DNA of 64,000 nucleotides from Apium graveolens. Its lineage: Eukaryota; Streptophyta; Magnoliopsida; Apiales; Apiaceae. Made by a program: the position numbers and the translations under genes. Shown piece by piece: positions 12,547-25,612 of this stretch. The notes below the pieces were generated by a model. It did no database searches, had not been told where the DNA came from, and was given only the letters and a program-made list of their open reading frames with translations. The stretch lies in the NCBI RefSeq assembly GCF_009905375.1, contig NW_027417703.1:146752-210751 (forward strand). Reading direction: 5' to 3'. Numbering within the stretch: the stretch's first letter is position 1; every line of letters starts with the position of its first letter.

Positions 12547-15500
12547 ACAGGAAAAACATTCTAGTTTTGGACAGTGGATGTTCAGGACATATGACTGGAA
12601 ATAAAGCCCTGCTATCAGACGTTGTGGAGAAGACTGGCCCAAGTGTTTCTTATGGAGATGGCAACATTGGAAAAACATTGAGATATGGCAATATTAATCT
12701 TGGGAATGTCATAATTAAAGAAGTAGCTCTGGTCTCAGGACTTAAACACAATCTGCTGAGTATAAGTCAAATCTGTGACAGAGGTTATCATGTTGATTTC
12801 TTTAAAGAACACTGTGAAATTATGAGCAAATCTAAAGGCATAGTTGTTCTGAAAGGATACAGGCGTGGTAACATTTATGAAGCTAAGCTTTCAACAAGTA
12901 CTGATGGTTCTGCAATTTGTCTGATGAGTAGAGCATCAATTGAAGAAAGCTGGAATTGGCACAAGAAACTCTCTCATTTAAATTTCAACAATATAAATGA
13001 ACTAGTCAAGAAAGATCTTGTGAGAGGACTGCCAAAGTCAGTATTTGCTCCTGATGGCCTTTGTGATTCCTGTCAGAAAGCCAAACAAAGAAAATCTTCA
13101 TCTAAGAGCAAGACTGAATCATCAATTCTTGAGCCTTATCATCTACTACATGTTGATCTATTTGGTCCAGTGAATGTCATGTCTATTGCAAAGAAGAAAT
13201 ATGCGTTGGTCATAGTGGATGAGTTCACCAGATATATATGGGTGTATTTCTTACACATAAAAAGTGAAACTACATCTATCTTGATTGATCATGTCAAACA
13301 TCGGGATAAATTGGTCAAAGATTTTGTGAAAATCTTAAGGAGTGATAATGGCACTGAGTTCAAGAATTTGATAATGGAAGAGTTCTGCAAAAACTATGGA
13401 ATAAAGCAGGAATTTTCTGCTCCTGGAACTCCACAGCAAAATGGAGTTGTTGAAAGGAAGAATAGAACTCTCATTGAAGCTGCACGTACAATGCTTGAAG
13501 AAGCAAAGCTTCCAACCTATTTCTGGGCTGAAGCTGTGCAGACTGCTTGTTTTACTCAAAATATAACACTCATTAACAAGCATGGAAAAACACCATATGA
13601 GATGGTGAAGAAAAAGAAGCCAAATCTGAAGTACTTTCATGTATTTTGATGCAAGTGTTTTGTTCTCAAGACTCATCCTGAACAGCTATCCAAGTTTGAT
13701 CTAAAAGCTGATGAAGGAATCTTTGTTGGATATCCACTTTAAACAAAAGCCTTCAGAGTCTATAATTTGAGAACAAAAGTGGTCATGGAATCTATCAATG
13801 TCTCTTTTGATGACAAGAAGATTACTGGTCTTGAAGATTTCATTGACCATGATCAGCTGAGATTTGAAAATGAAGACTCAAATTCTGATACTGAAAATCC
13901 TGACAGTCTATGTCCTGATACTGTAAACTCTGATGGATTAAACTCTGATGTTATTGAAACTGTGGTGACTACGTCAAAGGAAGATGAACCTATGCAGGGG
14001 GAGCATACTCAAGATCTTACCACATCTCAAGAAACATCAGAACATACATCTAGCTCTTCAAGTTCTGATTCGTCAAGTTCTTATAAGCCAAGTTCTGCTA
14101 GTGCTGAAAATCTAAATTCTGAAGAATCCAACTCAGAGAGCATAGTTTCAGGGGGAGCATCAGAAAATGAAATTGAAGACAGCATGGATCATGGGGGAGC
14201 ATCCAGTTCTAGAGAAAACCTTCCATCTGCAAGGAAGTGGACAAAATCACATACACCTGATTTGATAATTGGAAATCCTGATGCAGGTGTCAGAACTAGA
14301 ACAGGTACTTCAAATGAATGTCTTTACAATTCTTTTCTCTCTCAGACTGAGCCAAAGAAAGTGGAAGAAGCTCTTCAGGATGTTAATTGGGTGCAAGCAA
14401 TGCAGGAAGAGTTGAATGAATTCGAAAGAAATAAAGTCTGGACCCTAGTACCAAGACCAAAGAATAGATCTGTTGTTGGTACAAAGTGGGTATTCAGAAA
14501 CAAAACTGACAGTGATGGCATAATTACAAGGAATAAGGCAAGGCTGGTTGCAAAAGGATATTCTCAACCTGAGAGAATTGATTATGATGAAACATTTGCA
14601 CCAGTTGATAGGTTAGAAGCCATAAGGATATTTTTGGCTTATGCTGCTCACAAAAAGTTTACTGTCTTTCAAATGGATGTGAAAAGTGCTTTTCTCAATG
14701 GAGAATTGGAGGAGGAAGTATATGTTGAACAACCTCCAGGATTTGTAGATTCCAAACATCCAGATTATGTCTACAGGCTTGATAAAGCACTTTATGGACT
14801 TAAATAAGCTCCTAGAGCATGGTATGAGACTTTAGCTCAGTTTCTTCTGGAAAGTGGATTCAACAGAGGAACAATAGATAAAAAACTGTTCTACCTCAAC
14901 CATGGAAAGGACTTACTTCTGGTCCAGATTTATGTTGATGATATCATTTTTGTGTCTACAAATGACAGACTTTGCAAGAAGTTTGCCAAACTGATGCAGT
15001 CAAGATATCAGATGAGTATGATGGGGGAACTTAGCTATTTTCTGGGCCTTCAAGTCAAGCAGAATGAAGAAGGCACTTTTATTTGTCAAACTAAGTACAC
15101 CAGAAACTTGCTGAAGAAATTTGGAATGCAAGATTGTTCAAGTGCATCCACTCCCATGGCCACTGCAACAAAACTGGATAAGGATACTGGTAAATCAGTA
15201 GATATTACTGATTACAGAGGTATGATTGGCTCTCTACTCTATCTAACTTCTAGTAGACCTGATATCATGTATGCTATCTGTCTTTGTGCAAGATTTCAAG
15301 CAGATCCAAGAGAACCTCACTTAACAGCTGTGAGAAGAATTTTTAAGTATCTTAAAGGAACAGCTGATCTGGGATTGTGGTATCCTAGAGAATCAGATTT
15401 TAAACTAATAGGTTACTCAGATGCAGATTTTGCAGGTTGCAAAATTGACAGGAAAAGCATAAGTGGAAGCTGCCAATTCCTTGGAGGCAGATTGGTTTCT

Positions 15501-15887
15501 TGGTTCAGCAAGAAACAAAAGTCAATTTCCACATCAACTGTAGAAGTAGAGTATATTAATGCAGGAAGCTGTTGTGCACAGATTCTTTGGATGAAGAATC
15601 AGTTACTGGATTATGGGTTAATATATTTCAAAATCCCTATTTACTGTGATAATCAAAGTGCTATTGCTATGACAGGTAATCCAGTTCAACACTCTATGAC
15701 AATGCACATCAGCATCAGGTACCACTTCATAAGGGAACATGTGGATGAAGGTACAGTGGAATTGCACTTTGTTCCAACAGATCAACAACTAGCAGATAAC
15801 TCCACAAAACCACTGTGTGAAGCCACTTTTACAAGATTGGTAAATGAACTTGGAATGGTTTCAGGTTCTTTTTCTAAATCTGCCTAG
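12537..15887 (+). pseudogene. pol: element 1 pol: protease, integrase, RT, RNase H
   Basis: A single frame without frameshifts is interrupted by stops at 13647-13649, about 13740 and 14805-14807. Domains in order: aspartic protease ([12 protein letters not shown]), GAG-pre-integrase zinc region ([15 protein letters not shown]), integrase core with the D-D-E residues ([23 protein letters not shown]), copia RT (YVDDII at about 14930-14947) and RNase H (YSDADFAG). Conserved positions have decayed relative to element 2: FAPVDRLEA for [19 protein letters not shown] for STAEAEYIAA, TMHISIRYH for TKHISIRYH and DNSTKPL for DIFTKPL. These changes and the three stops make it non-functional. Confidence 0.9.
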
Positions 15888-17177
15888 TTTTGTTCTGATG
15901 CATCAGACTTTATGATCAGTATTTACAGAATGTAATCTCTTTGTGTATTATGTGATTAATTGAAATATGCGTTTAAGTACTGATTGTTGTCTGATATATG
16001 TTTCTAAACTCTGATACGTGATATGTATGTTTAAGTCAATATTCAATCCTATGAGGATAAATGTGCTAGATACTGACCTAGTAGTCTTCAATAAACAAAT
16101 GATCCCATGTAAGAAGTAATTATTTCTGTGGAAATTTTATGACACAAGTAAATTCTGATAATTGAGCTTAGTTGAGTTTAATTTGTTTATCTTATTACTA
16201 AGTCACAAATTAGAATAATGCTACTCATCTGTTAAGTTCTGATACTAGTAAAACTGTTGAATGTACTAAGTGTTGATAAACCTCACTTATCAAAAGAAAA
16301 ACCAAAAGGGTCAAAGAATAAAATCAGGTACTCCTTTGAGATCTAGAGTAAAAATGTGGAAGGGACGACCCAAGTGCATTGCTGGTATTAAGTAAATATG
16401 CATTAGAAAAACAAAATATTTTCTTGGTGACTTTTCACACTCTATGATTACTGGAGAAATACTCTGATAATAGCATAAATTCTGATAAGCAGTCGTGACT
16501 CACTTACACTGAGAAGCCACTGTAAAATAGAATTTAAAAAGATGCATAAAATTAGCACAAAATAATTGAGGTGGACTCAAGCATGAACTCATTCATCAGT
16601 AGGTTTCAGGATAATGACTGCTCTTTAGCAAAATTTTAGTTATGCCTTATTTCTAAGATGTACTGAAGTGAATCAGACTTTACTCTTTGTTTGCTATTTA
16701 GCTTGATGCACACACTAATCACTCCATCTGAATGATGAAAATTACTGTGGTGGTCTATGTTGTTTTAGATAAACAGTCATTATGTCACCTTGCACTAGTT
16801 CTGAGGACAAGTTCTGGTTGCATATTCTGAAGATTAAGTTCTGAAGAGTATAACTCAGAACTTGTATGAGGATTTACTCAGATAAGCATTCCTTTTTCGA
16901 GTTAAGAAATTATGTTCTGATGACTGTTAAGTTCTGATATAAGTCTAAGTTCTGATATTACAGTCTAAATTCTTTACATGACTTATCTGTGGATAAAATT
17001 TGATAACAGTCTCGGTTCAAACTAGAATATGTTGAAGTGGAAGATTAATAGTCACTATGGTTAGGTTTAATGGTATTCGTACTTGAATAGTCTACTTTTA
17101 CTTGTTACTTGTGCGCATTAAACCATGTTTTTTCTTTCCAATGAATGTTATTCTTTTTCCAAGTCTGGGGAGACGAA
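15888..17177 (+). other. element 1 non-coding spacer between pol and the small ORF
   Basis: About 1.3 kb without a supported frame is collinear with 50292-51550 of element 2 and clearly conserved at the nucleotide level. It is rich in AGTTCTGA and TTCTGAT motifs (for example near 16236, 16925 and 16945). No tRNA or small RNA gene was recognised. Confidence 0.7.
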
Positions 17178-17245
17178 GTAGAATTAATTCTACCTGTCAG
17201 CATTAAATTCCTTTGCGTCTCCTGGCATTCACTTGCCTATATAAG
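17178..17245 (+). promoter_or_regulatory. internal core-promoter-like block (element 1)
   Basis: A perfect 16-bp palindrome GTAGAATTAATTCTAC (17178-17193) is followed 44 bp later by TATATAAG (17238-17245). A CA/TC-rich initiator-like stretch and a CT-rich leader run to the small ORF ATG at 17322. The palindrome is unchanged in element 2 (51551-51566), and TATATACA is in the same place there. Spacing suits a plant RNA polymerase II promoter; activity is inferred only. Confidence 0.5.
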
Positions 17246-17321
17246 CAACCACCTCACATCAGTCTTCTCATCAAATTCTTTCTCACAAACTTACCTTCAT
17301 ACTTTTTCTTTCAAAAACACA

Positions 17322-17591
17322 ATGGTCAGATACAACATGTTTTTGAATTACTACATATTTAATATGGAGCTAAGCTGTGCTAATTGGCAGCAGGAATGGC
17401 ACGTCACGGTCATTCCTGAAGAGATATGGGACTCTGTCCCACAGGAGGTACTGACCCACCTCCTGTTCTTCTATATGGATTACCAACTCCATCTGGAGCG
17501 ATTGGAGGAGGAAAGGCTGGAAGCTCTCCGCCAGAAAGAGCGAATCATCCGACTCGCCATTCTGTTGGTCAAGAGTAAGAAGAAGAAATGA
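17322..17591 (+). CDS. small basic ORF inside element 1 (89 aa)
   Basis: I chose the ATG at 17322, about 77 bp after the TATA-like box, because element 2 has its ATG at the matching place. The frame is also open upstream to 17145, but that part is non-coding in element 2. The protein has a hydrophobic start, then IPEEIWDSVPQEVL, an amphipathic Glu/Arg/Leu-rich helix (LERLEEERLEALRQ) and a conserved end RIIRLAIL before a lysine-rich tail. Element 2's counterpart shares the IP..LW..P pattern and the ERIIRLAIL end but differs elsewhere. I do not recognise the family. A small helical nucleic-acid-binding or protein-interaction factor is possible but unproven. Confidence 0.55.
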   Translation: MVRYNMFLNYYIFNMELSCANWQQEWHVTVIPEEIWDSVPQEVLTHLLFFYMDYQLHLERLEEERLEALRQKERIIRLAILLVKSKKKK

Positions 17592-18160
17592 TTTATTTTT
17601 TTCTTCCTATTTTTCTTTATCATCAGCCTTACCCTGCTTCTTGAGATAGGACTAAGGCTGTTGATGTTAGGTTTAGTAGCTTAGGGAAATCTTGTATAAG
17701 TACTGATGTAATTTCAATTTCATGAATGTATTCTCTTGATATATATTAATGAAATTTGTTTTTGTTTCAAGATTTTATCTCTAAGTTATTTTGTAATGCA
17801 TTGATAAATCCAGATAATTATTTATATTCTGATGACCATATAAATTCTGTTTTAATTTAAGTTCTGATTTTTCTTTATCAGCACTTACTCATCTGATTTA
17901 TCTTGGTCATTTTAACTTGATTTATTTTCAGAATATTAAAGATGCAGTGAAAAATAATTAAATCAGTGGGAACGGTTTCAATTTTGAATTAAAACTGTTT
18001 TACCTTGATTAATGGAATATCTGGGTAAGTGGAACGGTGTTTCCTTGAAAACAGGCAAGTGGGCAAGTAATGATTACTGTTTTCTCGCGCCCAGTAACTA
18101 TCTGTTATTAATGCATGTCTGACAGTTGTGCAACAGCACTTTTAAATCTCAATTTTTTAC
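17592..18160 (+). other. spacer between small ORF and ORF3 (element 1)
   Basis: Non-coding, T-rich, collinear with 51938-52628 of element 2. Element 1 lacks about 150 bp just before the ORF3 ATG that element 2 has, a stretch containing a pyrimidine tract ending in CAG and a TATA-like GTATAAGA. No gene seen. Confidence 0.6.
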
Positions 18161-21100
18161 ATGGCACCTAAGGATTTAATCATTGATGGAGCTAAGTTTG
18201 TTCTAAACAACTATGCTGCAATTCTTGATCATGCTAAGCTCCATCTGAATTGCATTTTGTGCAAGATCTTCTTGCACACAGTGAGATTGGGTATGCATTA
18301 ACCCAGCCTTCAGTCTTTTCAAGCCAACAAGTTCTGACGTTTTGGCGGACTGGGAACTTTGATGATGGTGGTAGACATGGCACTCCTAGTATTGTTTTCG
18401 AAGTGGGTGATTCTTCTTATGCAGTCACTCCTGGTACAATACGCCAGGCTCTACATCTCCCAGAAGGTTGTACCTTTTCAATTCCAGAAGAATCAGCTCT
18501 TCAGGAGTTAATGGCGAATTTGGGGTATGAAAGGAGTTTGGCAAAACATGGGCAGTTAAAACGGGCTCATATCAGAAGAGAATGGAGCTTCTTCTTCAAC
18601 TGCATCACTAAAGCTTTTGGGAACAAATGTTCAAATTTTGATGCTATCCCAATTCTGAGTCAGCACATCGGGTATGCTATTATAAATCAAACTCATTTTG
18701 ATTTTGCAACTGGTATAATTGATTTTATTGGGGATAGGATGACAGAGGATAGGAATGTTGTCTATTTTGCTAGATTCTGTCAACTTATTTATACCTTTTG
18801 TACTGATGAACCTCAATTAGTCAGTTCCTCAACCCCACCTTTTAAAGTTGCAAAACGCTACTTTAATGACCTGGTAAATGCTGACACTAAGAAAACAGTG
18901 GTTAGACCATTACAGATTCCTTAGTCTGTAAAACAGATCCCAGTAAATGCTGATCCTGATACTTATAGATCTGTTTACTATGATGTCCAACCAACAACAA
19001 ACACTCAAAAACCATCATCCTCAGCACCTACCACTCCTTCTACTCAACCCACCCTTGGGAAATATCTCAAATCCTATCTCTCCACTTCACAGACTGTTCA
19101 ACCCTCATCCTCAGCACCTACTGTGAAGCCTTCATCGTCCAAGCAAAGAGGACAAAGACTGTTCCTCAAACACCTCAAAAGAGAAGAAGGATTGCCTTGA
19201 GAGATGAATCTGATACTGAGGACCAGGTTCCTTCTTCAGAACCTGTTGTAGGTGAAGCTGAGAAAGAGACTTCTCAGAAGGATTCTGGAATTGGGGGATC
19301 TAGGCTTCTCAAAAGGATTAGAAGAATGACAGTTCCTGAAACTCCCAAGGAATCCAAATCAACAAAGAGATACAAGAAACAGAGGGCAAAAAGGCCAGTT
19401 TCAGATGATGAAGAGGAAGCAGCTAAGGAAGGGGATCAGGAATCTCTGATCTCACAAGACAAGGAATTTGCTAAAGTCATTTCTTCTCCATTAACTCCAT
19501 CTAAGGAAGCTGTTTCTGAAAAGGCTAACACACCATCTGTGTCTCCTGTTGATCCAGGCACAAGTGCTGATATTGATGTTCAAACCTTGGTTGTGCCTGA
19601 AGTAATTCTCTTAGGAGCTCCAACAACAACTAATCCTTCAACAACACCTGTTACTGATACTGTTCAAACTCCAGAGTTATCTACAACACCTTCTCTGCAT
19701 CATGATGCTGATGATCAGACTTTAGGTGAGCATCAGGATATGGCTGTTGATCAGAACTTAGAACCATATCAGCAATTAGAGGATGTTGAAGCCTCCATTG
19801 CTACACACACTGTTATCTTATCAGAAGATTCTGATTCTTTAGGTTCTCATGCTGCAAATGCTGGAGATACTGGTGATGCTGCTCCAACTGCAGATGCTGA
19901 TGCAGCAGGTCCTTCAGGACAAGCTCCTCAACAAACTATTCTTAAGTCTGAACTTATTAAGAAGTTTGTTACCCGAGAAGCACCAGTACCTTGGAGTGAA
20001 ACTCCTGCAGGACGGGAGTGGACTAAGGAATTGAACTCAGTTTCATGTGTTCCAAAGCTAATGAAATGTTAAATTCTGATGATTTCAAAACCCAGCTTAG
20101 AGTCACTGCATTGAGTACTAAACATCTACAAGGTCTGCATTCAACTACTCGTGCAGAGCTTCACAAGATTCAGGAGGAATTTATTAAGCAAGGAGAAGTT
20201 TGGAAAATTGATAAGAAAAAGTTCTTCCAACCTACCTTTGACAGGATTGCTTCTATTGAGAAGACTCAAGACCATCAACAAGCTCAGATTGGTGATATTC
20301 TGAAAAATCAAGCTTCTCAGCAATCACAACTTAATGACATCCAATCTTCAGTGGAATTGCTTGTCTCTCTTCTATTACCTGCTGATGCCAAAAAGGGGGA
20401 GAAAGCAATTAAGTCCAAATGCAAGACTGACAAGACACTGAAAGGTAAGGAATGATGGAAAAGATGATCGAGGAAGCTCTGGAATGGGTAGAGGTCATAG
20501 TCAAGGTAGAGGATTCACATCAAGACAAGCTAGTCACATGACAAGTTCTGATACTGGGAAAAGAATAAGTTCTGCTATTGGTAAAAGGATAAGTTCTGAT
20601 GAACTTTTAGATCTTGATGAGGAAATGTCAAGACAGTTATTTCTTCAGGAAAATCCAGGAATGGACTTGGAGAGTTTAATGGAAGAAGAAGTCAGACTTA
20701 AATCAGAGAAAGTTGCATCTAAATCTGAAGCTTCTGGTAAAAAGCCACTTCCAAAACTCAAAGGCATTGTGATCAAAGAAAGGACACATACTGAAGCAAC
20801 ATTGGCTAAATCACAACCGCAGATAGATCCAAGATCCAAGGGTAAAGAAAAGGTTGGTGAACCTATCAAGGTTTATGTGCCTCCTGAGAATGAAGAAATT
20901 ACTGATGAAAAGGATGATCTTGCTCTTACTTCAAGAAAAGTTCTTAAAACAACCTCTGACATTGCTCAAGTTGTTCAGAGTCAAGAAGCTATAAGTTCTG
21001 ATAATTTGAAGAAGCAAGTAACCACTGACGTAGCTCAAGTTAACTTGATATCTGAAGTTAGACCAAAGACACTCCTACCAGGATTCACTAAAGCAAAACA

Positions 21101-21839
21101 GACTCAATCTTTAAAGACTGCTGCAAGTGGTTTTGAAGCAAGAGTAGTTACTGGAAAGGAAGCAAGAGATAAAACTGGATTGGGAAGTGCTGATGAAAGA
21201 AGAATACAGAACACTATCAATGATCCAACTTCCTTGAGTGAACCAGGTATTGGAGCAACTCTTGAGAGATTGAATCAACTGGAATCTGTACAAATGGTTT
21301 ACCATACCTACTTGAAAGAATACATCTTGTTTTATTTCATGACAGATGGTAAGGTTTATCATATAAGACAAAATGCCATTCCGTTGAAGTATTTTGAAGA
21401 ATTGGAGCATGTACTATTCTTACTTCAAGTGGATGACAGATTGACAGGGACTGCTGCAAACTATTTGAAGGATCAGATTCAGAGATAGAAAAGGCTTTAT
21501 TCTGTTAAGTTTGACAGCATATACGTTCCAAAGTACAGAGATCACAAGGGGGATATAGTTGAAATGAAGCCCAATTCTGCTCAAATTGTAACTACCTTTC
21601 TAGGGTACAGGGCTGTGGAATTCAATCTTGAGTCTGATAAAGCTTATTTGATCAGACTGGATCAGGATATAAGAAAAGTAAAGATCAATGATCTCAGAGC
21701 TGCAATCTTTCAAATTGGTGAAGATATTGCAGAGCTTAAAGATGCCAAAAGGAGAATGATTGATGAACTTAGATATGCTGAGAGATGTTTGTTGAAGAAC
21801 TATCTCAGAACAACACCTGACATCAGAGAGATCAGATAA
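18161..21839 (+). pseudogene. element 1 ORF3 (3' accessory gene), broken
   Basis: It starts at the ATG at 18161 (MAPKDLIIDGAKF) and ends at TAA 21837-21839. Lesions include a 1-bp loss near 18235, a CAG-to-TAG stop at 18922-18924, a frame change before 19197, a deletion of about 31 bp near 20060 removing part of the middle region, a frameshift near 20450 and a stop at 21486-21488. The N-terminal domain (about residues 1-235) has SYAVTPGTIRQALHLPE, REWSFFFNCITKAFG and RFCQLIYTFC. In plant databases such retroelement ORFs are often mislabelled (for example as longin-like proteins). The middle is Ser/Pro/Glu-rich with basic NLS-like clusters, and the C-terminus is helical. I saw no transmembrane segment or signal peptide, so envelope function is not supported. 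Confidence 0.75.
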
Positions 21840-22036
21840 TGAAGCCAAGTCAAAGATCTACAACTGCTTAAATTTTGATATTTGAACAGACTGAAGTTGT
21901 TATCAGAAGTTAAATATTGGTAAAGTTTTAAGGACTGTAAGTTGTACTTATCTAGTCTAATTCTCATGCATCTGTACTTAATGTTTTTGACATCATCAAA
22001 TATCTGTTAAACTTATATATTATGCTAATTTACAAG

Positions 22037-22047
22037 TCGGGGGAGAT
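22037..22047 (+). promoter_or_regulatory. element 1 polypurine tract
   Basis: A purine run (GGGGGAGA with flanks) sits immediately before the 3' LTR and would prime plus-strand DNA synthesis. The same tract precedes the LTRs at 43924 and 56548. Confidence 0.8.
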
Positions 22048-22658
22048 TGTTAGATATATTTGATAATGTCATGGCTAATATGATTTATGTTTAGATTTCA
22101 GATCTTACTTAACAAGACAAGTCAATACTTAACCATTAATCAGTACTTATACTGGAAGTCAGGACTTAAGGATATCAATACTTATATTATAAGGAGATAA
22201 TCATTAGAAGTTAGATATCAGAACTTAAGTGCTGAAGGACGTTCAGATAAGGACAGTAGTTGATTAAAAGAAAGAAGATCGAGATAAATATAAGAAGAGA
22301 TATGCATGAAGAAGGAGTTCCCTGAAGAATGGAATACTTGGAAGAAAAGATATCTGATTGATATATTTTAGGAAGTAGAATTATATTCCATATCAATTAG
22401 CGATTATCTTGTAACTCTGTAGTATATAAACACAGACATAGGGTTTACACTATAAGTGTTATCATATTCAAGAAGATTATTCATTATAACCCTAGCAGCT
22501 CTGGTGATATTTGTTCATCACTGAGAGGTAACAGTTCCATACTGTAACAGAGTTTATTGTTTCAAAAAAGTTTGTTTTCTGTTACTTAAGATATAAAAGT
22601 TCGACTTGATTGTATTATACACTGTATTCACCCCCTTTACAGTGTGTGTGACCTAACA
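22048..22658 (+). repeat. element 1 3' LTR (611 bp)
   Basis: It begins TGTTAGATAT and ends ACCTAACA, followed by the TTATA target duplication. TATATAAA is at 22423-22430. Compared by eye with the 5' LTR there are roughly two dozen substitutions and small indels, indicating an older insertion than element 2. Confidence 0.92.
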
Positions 22659-24300
22659 TTATATAATTTTAAAAGCTGAAAATAATTTTAGAATATTATT
22701 TGGCACAATTGTAAATAATTAAACTTCATTCAACTACTTATAAATAAAAAGTAATTGATTAAATAATTTAATCAATTAATTAAATGAATAAATAATTAAT
22801 CAAACAAATTATAAATAATTAAATAAAATTATAATTTTTAAAAATAAAAAAGAATATGATTTAAAATTAAAATAGATATTTTACAAAAAAAAATCGAAAT
22901 ACCGTCTTTGTCAAACGGACTTTTCCCCGCGGTCAGAAACCCTCAAAATCAATCCCAAACAATGCAATCCAACTATACTCTAATAAAATTAATAAATTTA
23001 AAACACATCATAATTTATATTTGCACGTATAAACACGCCATAAATGAAAAATACGGCCAAAAGCGACTTCTACAACAACTAATAATAATTATGAAATAAA
23101 TATATAAACACTAACATGATATAATATACTCAAGCACAAAATCAGAATTTTGAAATCGTTATTGAAAATAAATTATGATCGCCACAAGAGATTATCTGAT
23201 GTCCGGAAAATATCACCAGAAAAATCCGAAATTCATAGTCATAGACATACACACGCTGAAACGACATGTGGAGTAATTAACACCATCAGACTCCTTTTTC
23301 TACGCCCCGAAAATAAATAAAACGGAAATATGCTGCGTAAATTTTCTTCTCAAAACCTTGCAACATATATACATATGCGTAGATATCGACGCGCTGATCA
23401 TTTCCATATGTAGCGATTGAAATTTGAAAGGACGATTTGTAAGATATTAATTTTTGAATATTAAAAATATATATACCGAATATGAGAGAGAGAGGCAGAG
23501 GAGAGAGAGAGCGAGCGAGTGAGAGATGCAGAGGGAGGGAAAGACTCGAGAGGTGAGTGAACAGGAGAGATGAGGGAGATGAGTGTTCATGTGTGTGTTT
23601 ATGTATTTGTTTTTTTAAACATAGCAGCACCTGCCACGTAGCAGTGATAATATGAGAGCTTGACACGTACATTCAAATGATAGTACCCTTAGTTTTGTTC
23701 CACATTTTGCTTTTTATAAAACCAAAGTGTGGGTGAATAAAACTTCAAAAATTAGCAAAATAATTTTGAAATTCCTAAAATATTTAAAAACTAATGAAAT
23801 AAAGTTTTTATATTTCTAAAAATATTTTTGAATTTAACATCAGACCCGCATTTTGCGATTTAAAGAACAAATGTGCGGGTAAATATAACCCGAAAAATTA
23901 CCGAAATGATTTTAAAATTCTCAAAATATTTAAATACTAATAAAACATAAGTTTATTAATTTTTAAAATATCCTTGAATTTAATTTAATATTCACACTTA
24001 AATACAATTATAAAATTATTTAGGGATAAGTATTTGGCAAAATATTACTTTCTAAATTTTATAAATTCTTATAAATGATTATTGAAATTATAAAAACATA
24101 AAAACAATTTTAAAGATAATTTAAATATTTATGAAAATAAATTTTCAATAAGATCACTTTTAAAGACAAAAACAAAATGATACGACTGAACAATTTATAA
24201 TACAAATAATCCTCAATCACAACTAAGTCACATACCATTAATATTACATATAAGATATAGCTGACTAAAATATCCACTCAATCCCTAATATTACAAAACG
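22659..24300. repeat. continuation of the older repeat split by element 1
   Basis: This AT-rich, non-coding stretch follows on from 7447-9588 once element 1 is removed. It holds a (GA)-rich block at about 23482-23575 and an imperfect direct duplication: about 23700-23860 resembles about 23860-24010, each with a GTGYGGGT motif followed by similar A/T-rich text. The minus-strand frame across 23286-23672 is a by-product of the GA-rich tract. The element class is unresolved. Confidence 0.35.
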
Positions 24301-25612
24301 AACTCAATTTATCGATATTAAAAAAAATTGATCGGCTTTCAAATAAATATTTGAAAATAATATATTTAAGTAAATGCTTTATTGGTATGTATATTGCCAT
24401 AAATGTTCCATTTCTTCATGAAAATCCACTTTCGACTTTTAATTTTTAATTTTTACCATTCCAGGTGGATCAACCAGGGTTTATACTTGGTTTTCATGCA
24501 CATAATCCACCTCAGATTTTATGGCCACCGGCCATCTCAACAGTCATAACATCTTGGTTGGTGAAAGACTCGTCATCATCTACAAGCATCATTATGTCGA
24601 GAGAAATTCATAATAGACCTCATACTCATAACGCATACTACTATATATCTTAAGAACATATAATTTATTAATCATTTCTTCTTTGAAACCATTCATCACT
24701 TATCCCCGTCCACGAGAGATCATTGAAGGATGAACCGAGAATATATATTTTAATTAATGAGTGATCTTCGTAGATGTGTCAGAAGGAAACACCAAAGATG
24801 AGAGGTGCATCTTTTTCAAAACACTGATCAAATGGAACCTATTGTTGACGTTTCTAAGCCACTTGTATGTTTATCTCTACTCTATTAGATACACCATTAA
24901 GTGTTAAACTAGATAACTAATATATTTTCATTGGATTATATTAATCTTAAATATTTTTAAGCACCCATCTTCTATGAGTACTATTTTTGCCCTTACCCCA
25001 AACTTCTTATCTATATCGGCAAATTAAAGTAATTGTTCATTTTGATGTATCAATCACTTCGAATATGCATCTTAAAAAAATCGTCATAGTTGTTTTTGTG
25101 AAAATACTTTTTTTGTTAAATTTATGTGAATATGCTTAATATATATATTGTCCTCTGATTCGCGGAAAGAGAGATAAGTTTTTCATTCGAGCTTAATCAT
25201 ATTTCATGCTCTAGCTAATGCTCGTAAATGATTAATCAACTGGGAAGTGTGTTTACAAATGTAAAACTTACAAGTTTCATTGCCAATGCTCGTAAATGAC
25301 TAATCAACTGGGAAGTGTGTTTATAATGTAAAACTTAGAAGTTTCATTGTAAAATAACATCATATAGCACTAAGTAGAATATGAAAACTACATGCCTCTT
25401 GCACCTGTTGTTAAGCTAGAAATAATTCTAGAAAACATAATTAAAAAAAAATTATCTTGCTAAATCCATGTATCTTGCATCTTGTGGATTCATGTACCAG
25501 TTACAATCATTTCTCAAGTTCTAAAAAATGTTCTAGCCAAACAAACTAATAACAAATCACTAGATATAAAATAACTAGTTTCATTAAAATAAATCAAAAA
25601 TTAACTAAACAC
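24301..25612. other. intergenic DNA with a 68-bp tandem duplication
   Basis: No gene is recognised. A plus-strand frame at about 24465-24653 has no family I know. At 25217-25284 and 25285-25350 a 68-bp unit beginning AATGCTCGTAAATG is duplicated in tandem with a few changes. The right edge is the AACAC target duplication of the next element. Confidence 0.5.

Larger units (their letters stand above)
9589..22658 (+). mobile_element. element 1: full-length copia LTR retrotransposon with small ORF and ORF3
   Basis: The element is 13,070 bp with TG...CA LTRs (9589-10200 and 22048-22658). It is flanked by perfect 5-bp target duplications TTATA (9584-9588 and 22659-22663). Order: LTR, tRNA-Met primer site, gag, pol (protease, integrase, RT, RNase H), a long non-coding stretch, a small ORF, ORF3, a polypurine tract and the LTR. 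Size, copia domain order and the extra 3' gene resemble the SIRE/Maximus lineage; that assignment is from family knowledge. By eye the LTRs differ at roughly two dozen sites, and gag, pol and ORF3 all carry stops or frameshifts, so it is an older, inactive insertion than element 2. Confidence 0.93.

Noticed and set aside
17145..17321. Upstream extension of the small ORF in element 1
   Set aside because: The extension covers the palindrome and TATA box and is not open in the same way in element 2; the ATG at 17322 matches between copies.
23286..23672. Minus-strand open frame of 128 codons
   Set aside because: It depends on a GA/CT-rich low-complexity tract (Ser/Leu/Pro repeats) with no domain or conserved start.
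24465..24653. Plus-strand 62-codon frame as a host gene exon
   Set aside because: No recognised family, no convincing splice sites and no neighbouring exons.
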